Shown piece after piece: positions 12,801-21,664 of a stretch of DNA of 64,000 nt; position 1 is the first letter of the stretch, and each line of letters begins with the position of its first letter. Source of the stretch: Periconia sp. R9002 (lineage: Eukaryota > Ascomycota > Dothideomycetes > Pleosporales > Periconiaceae); the NCBI GenBank assembly GCA_023627715.1, contig JAMAHW010000008.1:620001-684000 (forward strand), given 5' to 3'. A program made the translations under genes and the position numbers. Under the pieces are notes generated by a model that saw only the letters and a list, made by a program, of their open reading frames with translations, searched no databases and was not told the origin of the DNA.

Positions 12801-13576
12801 TTGACCACACAGAGGCCTACAAAGGTGGCGCCTCTGACACGGAAGACGCATCCAAAACCACAGGGGACAGTGCTGAAGACAGGACCGACAGCAGTCTTAT
12901 GTCCACTATCTTCGCGAAATCGGGCGTACACTCGGTCTTAGAGCACGATGCTATCGTTAATACGACTACCCCGGGTCGAAAGCGCAAAGTGCAAGCTGAC
13001 CCAGCCATGATCCAACGCGAGGCCAAACGACAAGCCCAAATTGCAGCCCAGCAGCTCAGGAGGAACCTGGAAGAAGCACAAAGTGCACCTGTTGGAGTTC
13101 CAACTTGGACAGGCCAATACGGAGAAGCTGGCAGACCGCAAGAGCGACATCGTCCCGCAATGCGTGGCGCTCTATCCGCATCCCGAGGCGGTCGCGGCCG
13201 TGGTAACGGCGGCCCATCCTCGTCTGCCATCCTCAACAATCTTGCCGCGCGTCAAGGACGTCCCACAACGAATACAACGGCCTCTGGAGGTTCATCGGCG
13301 GCACACTCGCGCTCTTCAACGCCCAATACGCAATCCTTCCGTGGCCGCCAGATGCTGACCATGCTGCGCGACTTCATGTTGACGCATGGTGGTTCGGTGC
13401 CCACGCGCATGTTGGTTGACCACTTCGACCACTACTGCCGTGCTGTTCCTGGTCGCAGCGAAGAGTTCAGTGAGATGTTGAAGATGATTGCTACACTCGA
13501 CAAGAGTGGCGGTAGGAGTGCTGCGGGAAGGGGCAGGTGGGTGCTAAAGGACGAGTGGAGGGAGAAAACTAACTGA
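9872..13576 (+). CDS. RAD26: RAD26/CSB-type SNF2 DNA repair translocase
   Basis: SWI/SNF2 ATPase of the Rad26/ERCC6 (Cockayne syndrome B) group, which acts on stalled RNA polymerase II in transcription-coupled nucleotide excision repair in the nucleus. Single exon, 1234 aa from the first ATG at 9872. Order: coiled, charged N-terminus (residues 60-160) with a leucine-latch-like region; acidic linker; helicase motif I DEMGLGKT near residue 440; motif II DEGH near 573; motif III SGTPMQNN; C-terminal helicase lobe with KVGGLGVNLTGANRVII and motif VI RSWRLGQKR near 865; then a variable basic tail. The tail ends in a winged-helix-like stretch (HGGSVPTRMLVDHFDHYC) that fits the CSB ubiquitin-binding/C-terminal region. 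The wording around motifs II-III and V-VI separates it from Snf2, Ino80 and Rad54. All key residues look intact. Confidence 0.95.
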   Translation: MIPASDTQDALSDRAPISRDNTVADAPDPTSMDNTTQIVEDDLPSDADEETRLRFLTTGTRDQDDLERDIGRQADQLLIEQADERDKKRMEKSEAEIKRCEAAIQRLKNRMSIAMVTTQKNKLRAEIETYQKKIEDLDAELDTIQQRINDRHREPGEGEPSEPGTNGPLPNESRRDFLIRTGKITPFSKLAQHRTTAGSLDEVIQDVEEENLVEEATKGPKSHQNLMKPGFEIADSPSETGDVRDEIQPRKKRRIAARKADAELNSSSVTPEPHVSESDDAYAPDLDDRQLAALGDSEDEASDLSQDNDYEDEGMSRKPKVAGKKRSARKDTQMLEEKEEDLAGVDDGDEKVYLARVRKWTEQRSAARRRAVEKKGEDLVEDEDEEECYKPHPTEPDAEFDGGFKIPGDIYPALFDYQKIGVQWLWELYSQNVGGIVGDEMGLGKTIQAISFVAGLHYSKILTKPVIVVCPATVMKQWVQEFHRWWPALRVSILHTSGSGMLDTGREDRLEREMELREYGEYDPTLTRAGKAAKKIVEKVKRNGHVLITTYSGLQTYSEFLVPVDWETAILDEGHKIRNPNTAITINCKELRTPSRIILSGTPMQNNLTELWSLFDFIFPMRLGTLVSFRNQFEFPIKRGGYANASNLEFETAKHCAETLKDAISPYLLQRFKVDVAADLPQKKEQVLFCKLTRQQREAYEGFLQSEEMKSIASGKRQMLFGIDLLRKICNHPDLMEHKTLSKKPAYDYGAANKSGKMQVVKELLSLWVKGGHKTLLFAQHRIMLDILEKFVAKLPGVNYRRMDGETPIKRRQDLVDEFNKDPNLHVFLLTTKVGGLGVNLTGANRVIIYDPDWNPSTDVQARERSWRLGQKREVEIYRLMSAGTIEEKIYHRQIFKQFLTNKVLKDPKQRQTFQMSDLHDLFTLGGDTADGETETGNMFRGSEVKFDQNGQTKKEAVTASAEDATTSSDLAAMRGIDHTEAYKGGASDTEDASKTTGDSAEDRTDSSLMSTIFAKSGVHSVLEHDAIVNTTTPGRKRKVQADPAMIQREAKRQAQIAAQQLRRNLEEAQSAPVGVPTWTGQYGEAGRPQERHRPAMRGALSASRGGRGRGNGGPSSSAILNNLAARQGRPTTNTTASGGSSAAHSRSSTPNTQSFRGRQMLTMLRDFMLTHGGSVPTRMLVDHFDHYCRAVPGRSEEFSEMLKMIATLDKSGGRSAAGRGRWVLKDEWREKTN

Positions 13577-14438
13577 TATTGACGGATTCCATGTCGATTA
13601 TGACTCTCGTGTTCAAGGTGTTACCCTTTTGAGAGATGCTTTCGAGACGATTCTTTTTTCCTTTCGAGGTTCCACTTTTTTTTCGGTGACGATGGTCACG
13701 CTGTGCATGAACGCGGCGATTATGCATTATGAGGACAAGAGTAAAGGAAAGAGATTGCGCCTTGGCGTTTCTTTCGGTGCATTAACGGCGTTTTGAGATA
13801 CCACTTGTGTTTTTCATCAAATAGGGGTAGTGAAGCAACCGTGCATGGGATTCACGAATGCGTGACTTGATTTTCTTTGAGCGTGGCAGCAAAATTGAAC
13901 AAGGAATTCTAAGAAGTCCTAAGAAATTTGTTTTCTCTTGACAATGGCGGGGATGCCCCAGTCAAATTTCAAAAGAAGAGAGTGATGGATTTGCCTTAAC
14001 GCTACATAAGTTGCAACAAGATGGCTACCTCCCCCTCATTGCACCCCACGATGACCCTTTTGGATGGTGGATGCAAAACAGATTATTACGACCCAGACCG
14101 TTCTTCCTGGCTAGCGCCCCTCCCTTTGTCCAATTAATGATAATGATGCGTATGAAACTCTTGTAAATGCAATCAAGAATGCTCTTTGCCTATAACCCAA
14201 ATCGGAAAGTCGCGCCGAAAACTCCCCCAGTGCCATTAAATGATTGGCGATTTTTGCGTGTGAAACCAGAAGGAATGACAATTGCTCGTGACGCGCGCTG
14301 CGTGGTTGGAAAATAGCGATAAAACGCCTTTGCTGTTAAAAGTCATACAAGGAGTGAATATATAGACATGGATCGAAGATAAAAATGCCGTTATCGTGAA
14401 CGAAAGCGGGTGTGAGGCAAGATGGTTACAGTCGTGAT
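13577..14438. other. Convergent intergenic, 862 bp
   Basis: Lies between the stops of RAD26 (plus) and the DUF7137-like gene (minus). Probably holds both 3' UTRs. I see no further gene. Confidence 0.6.
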
Positions 14439-15406
14439 TTACCACAGACCAAAGCTGGCGGCGAAATACAGGAAAGACCCGATTGTAGTTGCAGATGTGA
14501 TGAACATTGCCTTGACCGTGAGGAGTTCCATCACGCTCATGGCACTGTTGCAGTTGGCGCACTTGAAGTCTGTATACTGTCAGTAATCGTGGCTGAAAGG
14601 TTTGATGGAAAAAAACGTACCTTTCCACTCGACGTAAGGTTGTGGTGTGTACATAGCAAAAGAAAGCATCTTAAACGGAGCTAGATAGCCAGGCTTTGGG
14701 ACGGCACTGACGCTCGAGTTGGAATCGTAAATCATGAGCTGGTAGTTCTCAGTCAAAAAAGGCGCGCTGTTGGGATGGTCGGAGCCATAATTCTTCGTAT
14801 CCCAAACGATGGTGTGCGTAGCTTGGACGGATTGATTAACGGCGATGGTGTATGTGGCTTGGTTGGCAGTGCAAGTGGCCATGACGTCCACGGCATTTGG
14901 AGAAGCGGAGAGCGAGGTATAGTTGAAAACGAATGTGATCTGATCTTCAACCTTGTAAAGTTGCGCGCCAGCGATGGCTGCGGGGGTAATCATGTTGACG
15001 CCTCCAGGCTGCACATCAGGGCCGAAGTTGGTAGCTGTGGGTTTACTTGATGTCTTGGAACCGCTTCCACTCTTGTCTTTGTCGGTGGCTTTGCTATCTC
15101 CGCTGGATGATTCTTTGCCTGACTCCTTGGCTGATTCGGAGGCAGTTGCAGATGCGCTGCCTGACTGTTTGGAGTCTGAGCTTTTGGCGGACTCGGTAGG
15201 TGCTGCAGAGGACTGAGAAGATTCTGAGAGAGAGTTAGATGACAGCGCCCTGAAAGTGGTAGCAAGGGTGTGGACTCACGATCTTGACGTCCGACGAGTA
15301 TATGTTTGAACTCAGCGAGGGCGTTGGATCCAGAGAAGGCGTCTGGGAGTGCGGCGGATAGGGATGACATGGCTAGAACGGAGGCCAGGAGCTGCGAGGG
15401 CTTCAT
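14439..15406 (-). CDS. Ser-rich secreted, membrane-anchored protein, DUF7137-like
   Basis: Three exons: 15406-15280, 15223-14621, 14569-14439, 286 aa. Residues 1-20 form a signal peptide (MKPSQLLASVLAMSSLSAA). A Ser/Lys/Thr-rich low-complexity stretch follows (about 44-110), then a compact domain of about 130 residues beginning NFGPDVQPGGVNMITPAA and including VFNYTSLSASP and a typical YxxY-type C-terminal part. The last exon needs the acceptor after TATACAG (not the ACAG seven bases before it); this gives DFKCANCNSAM followed by a terminal hydrophobic segment (MFITSATTIGSFLYFAA), so the protein is probably membrane- or GPI-anchored at the surface. The two Cys before the membrane segment may pair. 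The domain resembles the fungal family named DUF7137; its molecular role is unknown. Confidence 0.78.
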
Positions 15407-16555
15407 GGTGTGAGGTGTATGTGGTGATTAAAGACGTAGAAGATTAAGCAAGCTGCGGGCGGTGCAGCAAAGGTGGGACGAAGGAAAGCGGGCTGATGGG
15501 AGTGGTGATGCAAAACGGCGTGGCGGCGTTGTTGACACCAGTGCAGACGGACCACGGAACGCAACAGGGGGTTGTATCTACAGTTGTTAATGTTGTTGTT
15601 GCGGTGGATGTGAATGCAGCCGAGCTCCACAAACGAGTGACTGGTGAAAAAGCAGAGCGGGGAGAACGAAGGTGGAGGGGAGGGTAGGTAGAGTACAAGC
15701 GTTTCGACGGGAAGCGGGTGATAAGGTTAGAACTTAGGAGAGACAGACGGTGGATGCGATGGAGAAATGGGAAGGAATGGAAGAGTCGAAGGGGATCCGA
15801 GAGCGCTAGCAGGGGTGGTTGCTATTTATGGCCTGGTTGTTTTGCAAAAAACAATCGACTGTCATCATCATCGCCCTGCCTGCTGCCACCCAGGGCTCCC
15901 AAGAATCATTCATCCCATTCATGACATTACGCACAACTTACCCATATAATAATGTTTGTCCCTTGGCCACTGTCCATCGACCACCATCACTCCCTCCCTC
16001 GCCGGCCGTCGCAGAAGGTTCATCATGTCGTGCACTATCGACATGTGGCGTGCTTCAATGTTCAATGTGGTTGTTGATCGCATCCCGTCCCTGGCTAATC
16101 GAGAAAGAGGCGTCCGCTCAGCCACGCCACTACCACTACCACCACCATCCTTCACTAATAAGACGCTCGCATCCTCTTGTCTGTCACCCTGAAACCGTGA
16201 CATCCTTAGATACACACATTTCAGCTCTCGTCTTTTTTACTCACCGTCAAGTCATTCGGCCGACTCTTGTACGTTGTACCAGCCTTGATCTGGTGTACCC
16301 AATCCGCGTGGACTTGCGCCGCTTGGTGTTGCATTGCGTGTCCTCCGCTGCTAGGCAATACTAGCCAATTTATTGATCGTCCCACCACCAGCAGGTGGAG
16401 GGTTGTGAGGATGCATGTGTCACCGATTGATTAGTCACCCCTCCACCCAAACCGGCTTTATCATGTCAGGTCTGCTAACGAGAAATTGATCCACATTCAT
16501 ACAACTAAAGGTAGGTACATATAGATTGTTCAGCAAAGCTCGCGCCCTCGACAAC
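15407..16555. other. Intergenic, 1.15 kb
   Basis: Upstream of the DUF7137-like gene and downstream of the NmrA-like gene (both minus). Polypyrimidine stretches and short frames without gene character; no recognised element. Confidence 0.55.
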
Positions 16556-17533
16556 TCAAATAGTAGCCAGCTCTTCCTTGTGTTTCTTCAAGAATTCCCT
16601 GAACGGGGTAAGAGGAATCCCCCAACTCCTGACCTCGTCCATCGTGGTCAATTTTTCTAGACCATGCGTCAAAGTTTGCCCCAAGATGAAGGGGTTCCTC
16701 GCCATTTCGATTTCATTCTCTTCCTTGGTGCGATAATGAACTTGTAGAGGCTTGCCGATCGCCTCTATCAATTGTTCAAAGACTTCCGCGGTCGTGAGAT
16801 ACTCGCTCGCAACAGGAACATGCTTTCCCAAAAACTTCTCAGGCTGATTGAAGGCCGCTGCTACAAACTCTCCAATGTCATCCGGATCCACGGCTCCCAA
16901 CACCCCTTCAGGCTTGTAGCTTACGACAAACTTTCCTTCCTTACTACCAGGAGCGAAGACATCGAGACATGGTGGTAGGAGATTGGTCATGAACCATCCT
17001 AAGCCTATGTTAGTCCAGCCAGCCGGCAATATCTGTGAAGACAACGTACCGGGACGCAATATCGTCCATCCAAGTCCACTGCCTCGTACAATCTTTTCGG
17101 CTTCGTATTTCCCTAGGATCGCTGGCCGGAGAATCGTTTCGGCCCACTCCTTTTTCAAATGGAGTTCTGGATCGAACAGCCCCATCTGGGTTGAAAACAC
17201 CACATGTTGAATACCAGCAGATTTTGCAACTTCAACAAATGTGCGAGCTTGCTGTACCTCACGAGCGACAGGGTCTGCTTGAGTGAAGTCGGGCATTTGA
17301 GTGAAGAAGGCAACACTGCATCCTTTGGCGGCTGTTTCGATAGAGGCAGCATCATCAAGTGTACCCTTGTAAAGCGATACTCCTTCACCCAACTTCTTCA
17401 ATGCCTGAGCACGATCAGTGGAGGGATCGCTCACAAAAGCGTGGACATTCCATCCGGTAGCTAGAAGGCTTTTGATAACCCCCTTTCCTTGATTGCCGGT
17501 GGCTCGAATAATAAGTGCTGTTTTGGAGGACAT
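16556..17533 (-). CDS. NmrA-like NAD(P)-binding family protein
   Basis: Atypical short-chain dehydrogenase fold related to NmrA and HSCARG, which bind NAD(P) and often act as redox sensors or regulators rather than enzymes. Exons 17533-17050 and 17004-16556; the 45-nt intron (17049-17005, GTACGT...CTAACATAG) is a multiple of three and has no stop. Splicing gives 310 aa and the family-like stretch ILRPGLGWFMTNLLPP instead of a 15-residue insert. The nucleotide motif at residues 8-18 reads IIRATGNQGKG: relatives have GATGxxG, so the first Gly is Arg (codon CGA, one base from GGA). HVVFSTQMG (110-118) and KYEAEKIVR (142-150) fit the family. It is divergent from a Zn2Cys6 regulator 526 bp away; a working pair is an inference from position. 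Confidence 0.87.
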   Translation of the reverse strand: MSSKTALIIRATGNQGKGVIKSLLATGWNVHAFVSDPSTDRAQALKKLGEGVSLYKGTLDDAASIETAAKGCSVAFFTQMPDFTQADPVAREVQQARTFVEVAKSAGIQHVVFSTQMGLFDPELHLKKEWAETILRPAILGKYEAEKIVRGSGLGWTILRPGTLSSQILPAGWTNIGLGWFMTNLLPPCLDVFAPGSKEGKFVVSYKPEGVLGAVDPDDIGEFVAAAFNQPEKFLGKHVPVASEYLTTAEVFEQLIEAIGKPLQVHYRTKEENEIEMARNPFILGQTLTHGLEKLTTMDEVRSWGIPLTPFREFLKKHKEELATI

Positions 17534-18059
17534 GATGGATCGAAATGCTGAGTTGGGTTGTGAAAGGGATGGAAATCTTTATATTCTTGACAAGAGTGAT
17601 GTTATGTACCGTGTACCCAGAAAGTATTTTAGGCGGTGATGTTCATTAAACTTGTATATAACCGCGAAGCTTCCTTCTCATACAATCCCTAAACTTAGTT
17701 CGGTACTTTTCACATTGATCAGATAGCTACAGTAAAGGAAATCCGCGGTCCATAGATTAGGGATGCGGATCACCGTGGTTGAAGTGCGGTCTTCCCTTGC
17801 TTAGATGCGGAAGTGCGGACGCGGACCTCCGCATCCACCTTTGAAAGCCGCCATTTTTGAGGCTAACAGTGTTTCTAAATCAAGAGACTATAGTCGCGAG
17901 AGTTCAAATACCGTTCTTGCTGCAACAGAAAACATCAATCATTTCATAGTTAGGTGGCAGCCAGCTTATATAATGAGACAACTCCTTGATTATGAAATCA
18001 CACAGACTAACTCCCGCCGGCCTCTATGCCATCTGCATCATCTTCATTATACCCACGAC
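17534..18059. promoter_or_regulatory. Divergent promoter dense in CGG triplets
   Basis: Between the NmrA-like gene and the Zn2Cys6 gene. CGG or CCG triplets occur at 17743-17748 (CCGCGG), 17766, 17787, 17808, 17816, 17822 and 17829, four of them in GCGGA. Zn2Cys6 proteins bind CGG half-sites, so a self-control region is plausible but unproven. Confidence 0.45.
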
Positions 18060-19437
18060 ATGCCTGCAGAACGTACACGATCTTCAAATCCACAAGGGAG
18101 ACAAAAATCCTGCTCTGAATGTGCCAGAGGGAAGAGAAGATGCGATCTCCGACACCCTGCTTGTGGTCGCTGCAGCAGGCTAAATCTCGCCTGCACTTGG
18201 CCTCCATCCCCTCATTCCCATGCCTCGTCGACTCCTACAGCGGAACCATCCCCAGTCAATAATGATAACACCCTTGAGCCCATGCCGCAGATGGAAACAA
18301 CTTCATCATGGCCCTCTGTAGATATGTCTGATATGCCAACGTCTCTAGACACGACGTTTTTTGATTTGGGCCTCAACCTATCCCCTGCCTTTTATGATCT
18401 TGACGGCGGAATGGATACTGAGAGCACGATCGCTTTGCCTCCGTTGAGTACATCAACTCCACCTTGCAAAGTTCCCTCTTTGCTCGGGTTTTCAACCATG
18501 GCCGAGTCCCGTATTGGCTACTCTATGAGACAATGGGAAAAAGCACCTCTGATGATGGTAAAGGAGAACTGCACCTACTGGAGCCACTCCAAACTGTATG
18601 AAGAATGCATGCCTCAATCGATGGCGGGTAAGACCTAGAATCATCGGCTCATCAATTTCCCTTCTTCTCACTGACATGCTCATAGATGCGTATGCAGCCT
18701 GCGCCCTCACCATGACACGAAACAAGACAAACGCTCGATTCATCGCCAGACACATCGCCGAGAAGGCATACGAACTAGCCGGAAAGTCACTCCCCACGCA
18801 ACCCTTAGAAATCCTCGCAAGAGGTCACGCTCTTCTCCTATACATGATCCTCATGATTTCCAGTGGTGATGTAAGCTCCCCCCAGCACACCCGTCCTCCC
18901 AACCGAGCCTCTTCTAAAGAAACCCACCAGATCCGATGTTTCGCACAAGTCCAAAACCTCCTCCCGCATCTCCAAACTAGCGCAACCTTAATCTTTCACC
19001 TCATGACCTCCACCGACAAAGACGCTACCGACGAAGACTCTACCACCTTACTTCCCACCTACCCGGCCACCATCGCGCAAGCAGCCTGGACGTCCTTCAT
19101 CTTCCGCGAATCCAGCCGCCGTACGCTCCTCGTCATCTGCCACGCCATCGCCGCCTGTCACGTCATGACCGGCGACGTGACATCGTGCTCGCACGAGCTC
19201 GCAGTCGGCAACCGCGTCACCATCTCTGCCGCCCTGTGGAATGCCACGTCCGCGTTTGAGTTTGCCAAAGTGTGGAATGAGAAACGGCATTGGTTGGTTA
19301 AGGATTTGGATTTTAAGGATGTGCTCGAGGATGCTCAGGCCGAGGACTTGGATGTTTTTGGACGTATGATTCTGATTGGGTCGTTGGGGATTGATGATGT
19401 TAGGGGGTGGTTGCATATGAAGGGTGCGGAGTTGTAG
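18060..19437 (+). CDS. Zn2Cys6 transcription regulator
   Basis: Fungal binuclear zinc cluster protein. Cysteines 18, 21, 28, 35, 38 and 45 give C-x2-C-x6-C-x6-C-x2-C-x6-C, with the basic ARGKRR between the second and third. Three exons: 18060-18627, 18686-18870, 18931-19437, 419 aa. Intron 2 (60 nt, 18871-18930) is in frame without a stop; removing it joins MISSGD to IRCFAQVQ, the usual GDIR-type junction of this C-terminal regulatory domain, so it is very likely a real intron. The start at 18060 is the ATG nearest the zinc cluster; the frame stays open further upstream. The C-terminal half (after about 200) matches the layout of regulators of secondary-metabolite type, but target genes cannot be named. 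Divergent to the NmrA-like gene. Confidence 0.88.
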
Positions 19438-19769
19438 ATTTCAGTGTTGACTTGTATAATGAAACAGGATGTTAAGCAATGGTCGAACGAGCGGGACTTA
19501 ATTGATTATTCTACACCTATGGATCTGTACGTTACCTATTGTTTTCACAGAGTATAGCTTCCCCTACTACACTGACCAGAAAATAAATACGCTATGTTGA
19601 CTGAGGAACACCTCTTTGAATCCGGAGAAACGAGGGCAAGCAAAACAAAGGAAATTTAGAAGAGAGCATTCATAGATAGATAGGAGATTGTGGTATTGTG
19701 AGAAGAAATAGTAGAAATTGGTTAGAGGGAGGAAACAGCATGTCAAAATCTTCTTCTCCGGCGTCGTGG
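19438..19769. other. Convergent intergenic, 332 bp
   Basis: 3' ends of the Zn2Cys6 gene and the one-TM protein gene face each other. Nothing else seen. Confidence 0.6.
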
Positions 19770-21035
19770 TCACGTATCGTATCCCCACCCGCCCTGCAAG
19801 CTCCTCCCCAAACTCTCTCCAGTCTGAAGCGAGCGAGCGAAACGGAAGCCCTGGCTCAGCAGATTGGCAGCCTGATCTAAGCCTTGCATACCCGTATTCA
19901 AGGTGCCAGGGATCTGGGGATCCTCGGGGCGTGCAGTGACAGCAGCCAATACGTCAGGACTAGCTTCCCCTTCATACTGACTCAGTACAAGTCGACGGAT
20001 TGCGACTTCCCATTTATTGAACCATTGTTCCTCGCTTACGGTGGTATATTGCTTTCGACCGGCTGCGTCGGTGGTGGAGAAGGGCCATTCTGCGCGGACT
20101 ACGGAATACCGCTTCGTACCGAAGTAGAGAGCTGGCCACGAGAAGATCCAGAGGAAGGTGAGATAGAATACCCAACGCACCCACGTCGTGGTGCGCCATT
20201 CGTTGATGCGACTGGAGTTGTATATATCAATGTTCTTTTCCTCGACCGGGAAGCTGACGCTGATAAAGCCGCGGTAATTGGTGGCGCGGATGAGACCTTC
20301 GATGCGGTTTCGTAGGTACCCAGTGTCCAAGCCTGTCACGGGGCGCTCTAGACGGAATATTCTGAGCATGCGTTGTGATGCGCAATAACGGTGGCACCAC
20401 TCAGTCAGTGTTGGTGGAGGCGTCCCCACCTCAATGTCCTGCTTGACACCCGGCGCTCGGGTTTTAAACACAGTGCCACGGTATGTCTTTTCGCCATTGT
20501 GTACCGTGACGAGCTTCATTTGAGATGCATCGCCCGGTTCCATATTATACCTGAGGTATTGCTGGATGGGTATGGCGATTCTGAAGTCGGTGACGGTCTT
20601 CTTCTCCCGTTTGTCTGAGTTTTGGTGCCTTATGGTTTCCTGGTGTGTGCCCATGATGTAGATAAGGGGGTTGGGTGCCATCTGGGCAAAATCGCGGATG
20701 CCCTTCTCTAGGTACACCGGATCATGATCGTATTGTGGATCCATTACTACCACAGTTTCACACACTCTTGGGTGTCCATTTGAGATTGTAACGTCCCTGT
20801 TGTGGTCCACTCGTCCGGACTGAGGTAAAACGTGTCGATTCACGGAAACGGAGGCTGGGGCAGATGCGCCAGAGCTCTCACCCAGGCTCTCATTATACGA
20901 GGGGGGGAGTAAGCCCTGAGTATCGGGCACATCGTCATAGTCGTAGTCGTCGGGAGTGGTGTGAAGGGAGAGTGCTTCAGCATCGTCGCGGTAGCCTGAC
21001 CCTCTCGGGACGTCTAGATTGTCGGGTTTGCCCAT
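19770..21035 (-). CDS. Fungal conserved one-TM protein, function unknown
   Basis: Single exon, 421 aa. The first 85 residues are acidic and disordered-looking (DDYDYDDVPDTQGLLPPSYNE includes a PPSY motif that could bind WW domains). A folded region from about 95 to 285 follows, with NPLIYIMGTHQETIRHQN and LTEWCHRYCASQR. One clear membrane segment comes next (WVFYLTFLWIFSWPALYFGT, about 290-310), then a short domain and a C-terminal region rich in Gly/Arg/Ser. I believe similar proteins occur widely in Pezizomycotina, sometimes mislabelled as ABC transporters; there are no Walker motifs here, so that label would be wrong. No signal peptide. Function cannot be inferred. Confidence 0.75.
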   Translation of the reverse strand: MGKPDNLDVPRGSGYRDDAEALSLHTTPDDYDYDDVPDTQGLLPPSYNESLGESSGASAPASVSVNRHVLPQSGRVDHNRDVTISNGHPRVCETVVVMDPQYDHDPVYLEKGIRDFAQMAPNPLIYIMGTHQETIRHQNSDKREKKTVTDFRIAIPIQQYLRYNMEPGDASQMKLVTVHNGEKTYRGTVFKTRAPGVKQDIEVGTPPPTLTEWCHRYCASQRMLRIFRLERPVTGLDTGYLRNRIEGLIRATNYRGFISVSFPVEEKNIDIYNSSRINEWRTTTWVRWVFYLTFLWIFSWPALYFGTKRYSVVRAEWPFSTTDAAGRKQYTTVSEEQWFNKWEVAIRRLVLSQYEGEASPDVLAAVTARPEDPQIPGTLNTGMQGLDQAANLLSQGFRFARSLQTGESLGRSLQGGWGYDT

Positions 21036-21664
21036 AGCTAGTGAGTATCAGTCAACATGGAACGAATTGTGAAAATGAGCGGAAAGGTGAGAGGAGGGGG
21101 CTATTATAACAAAAGCAAGCTGAGGGGGCGGCGGTCCGTGTCAGTTCTCTTGTCCGTATCAGTAGTTATTTCAGGCAACCATCTTACTCAGCCAAGAACG
21201 CGCTCGTAAACAGCTACTATGATTATATAGAGTCAATATTATACACGACAAAATATAAAAGGAATACATAAACCCTTCATTGACCTCGCCATCGAGTAGG
21301 ATCTGTACATGTGCCTAAAGTTATCTTGTGGAGTGTCAACCAGTCTTCACATGCATGTGGTGGAGACCCTGCCAAGCCGCTAGCTATTAAGCTTAAGTTC
21401 GTGTCCAAAAGTTTTGAGACGTGATCCGAGCTTCGAGTCTGTGAGTGCTGCTGCGCTTGCACGCAGAAAAGCACCCCTCAACTCACCACTACCGGTTCTA
21501 TTACCCCTTTGAATTTTGAGAAACTGGCGGCCCCATTGACCAACAGATTTTCATGTGCGCTACCAGCCCGCCTTTACCATATCCGCAGAACATGGGCTAC
21601 CGATAGCGATCTCCTTCGCTCCTCCGTATACCATCCATTGAATACGACACACTACTTTGCGACT
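21036..21664. other. Divergent promoter, one-TM protein gene / TRM1
   Basis: 629 bp. The last 156 bp form an open extension in frame with TRM1 that lacks an ATG (see findings). A 17-codon uORF begins at ATG 21553 in another frame. Confidence 0.55.

Noticed and set aside
15819..16364. 181-codon plus-strand frame upstream of the DUF7137-like gene
   Set aside because: No ATG at a sensible place, polypyrimidine-driven composition, no motif; it lies in the promoter region of a minus-strand gene.
19770..21035. ABC transporter label for the one-TM protein
   Set aside because: No Walker A, Walker B or signature motif and only one membrane segment.
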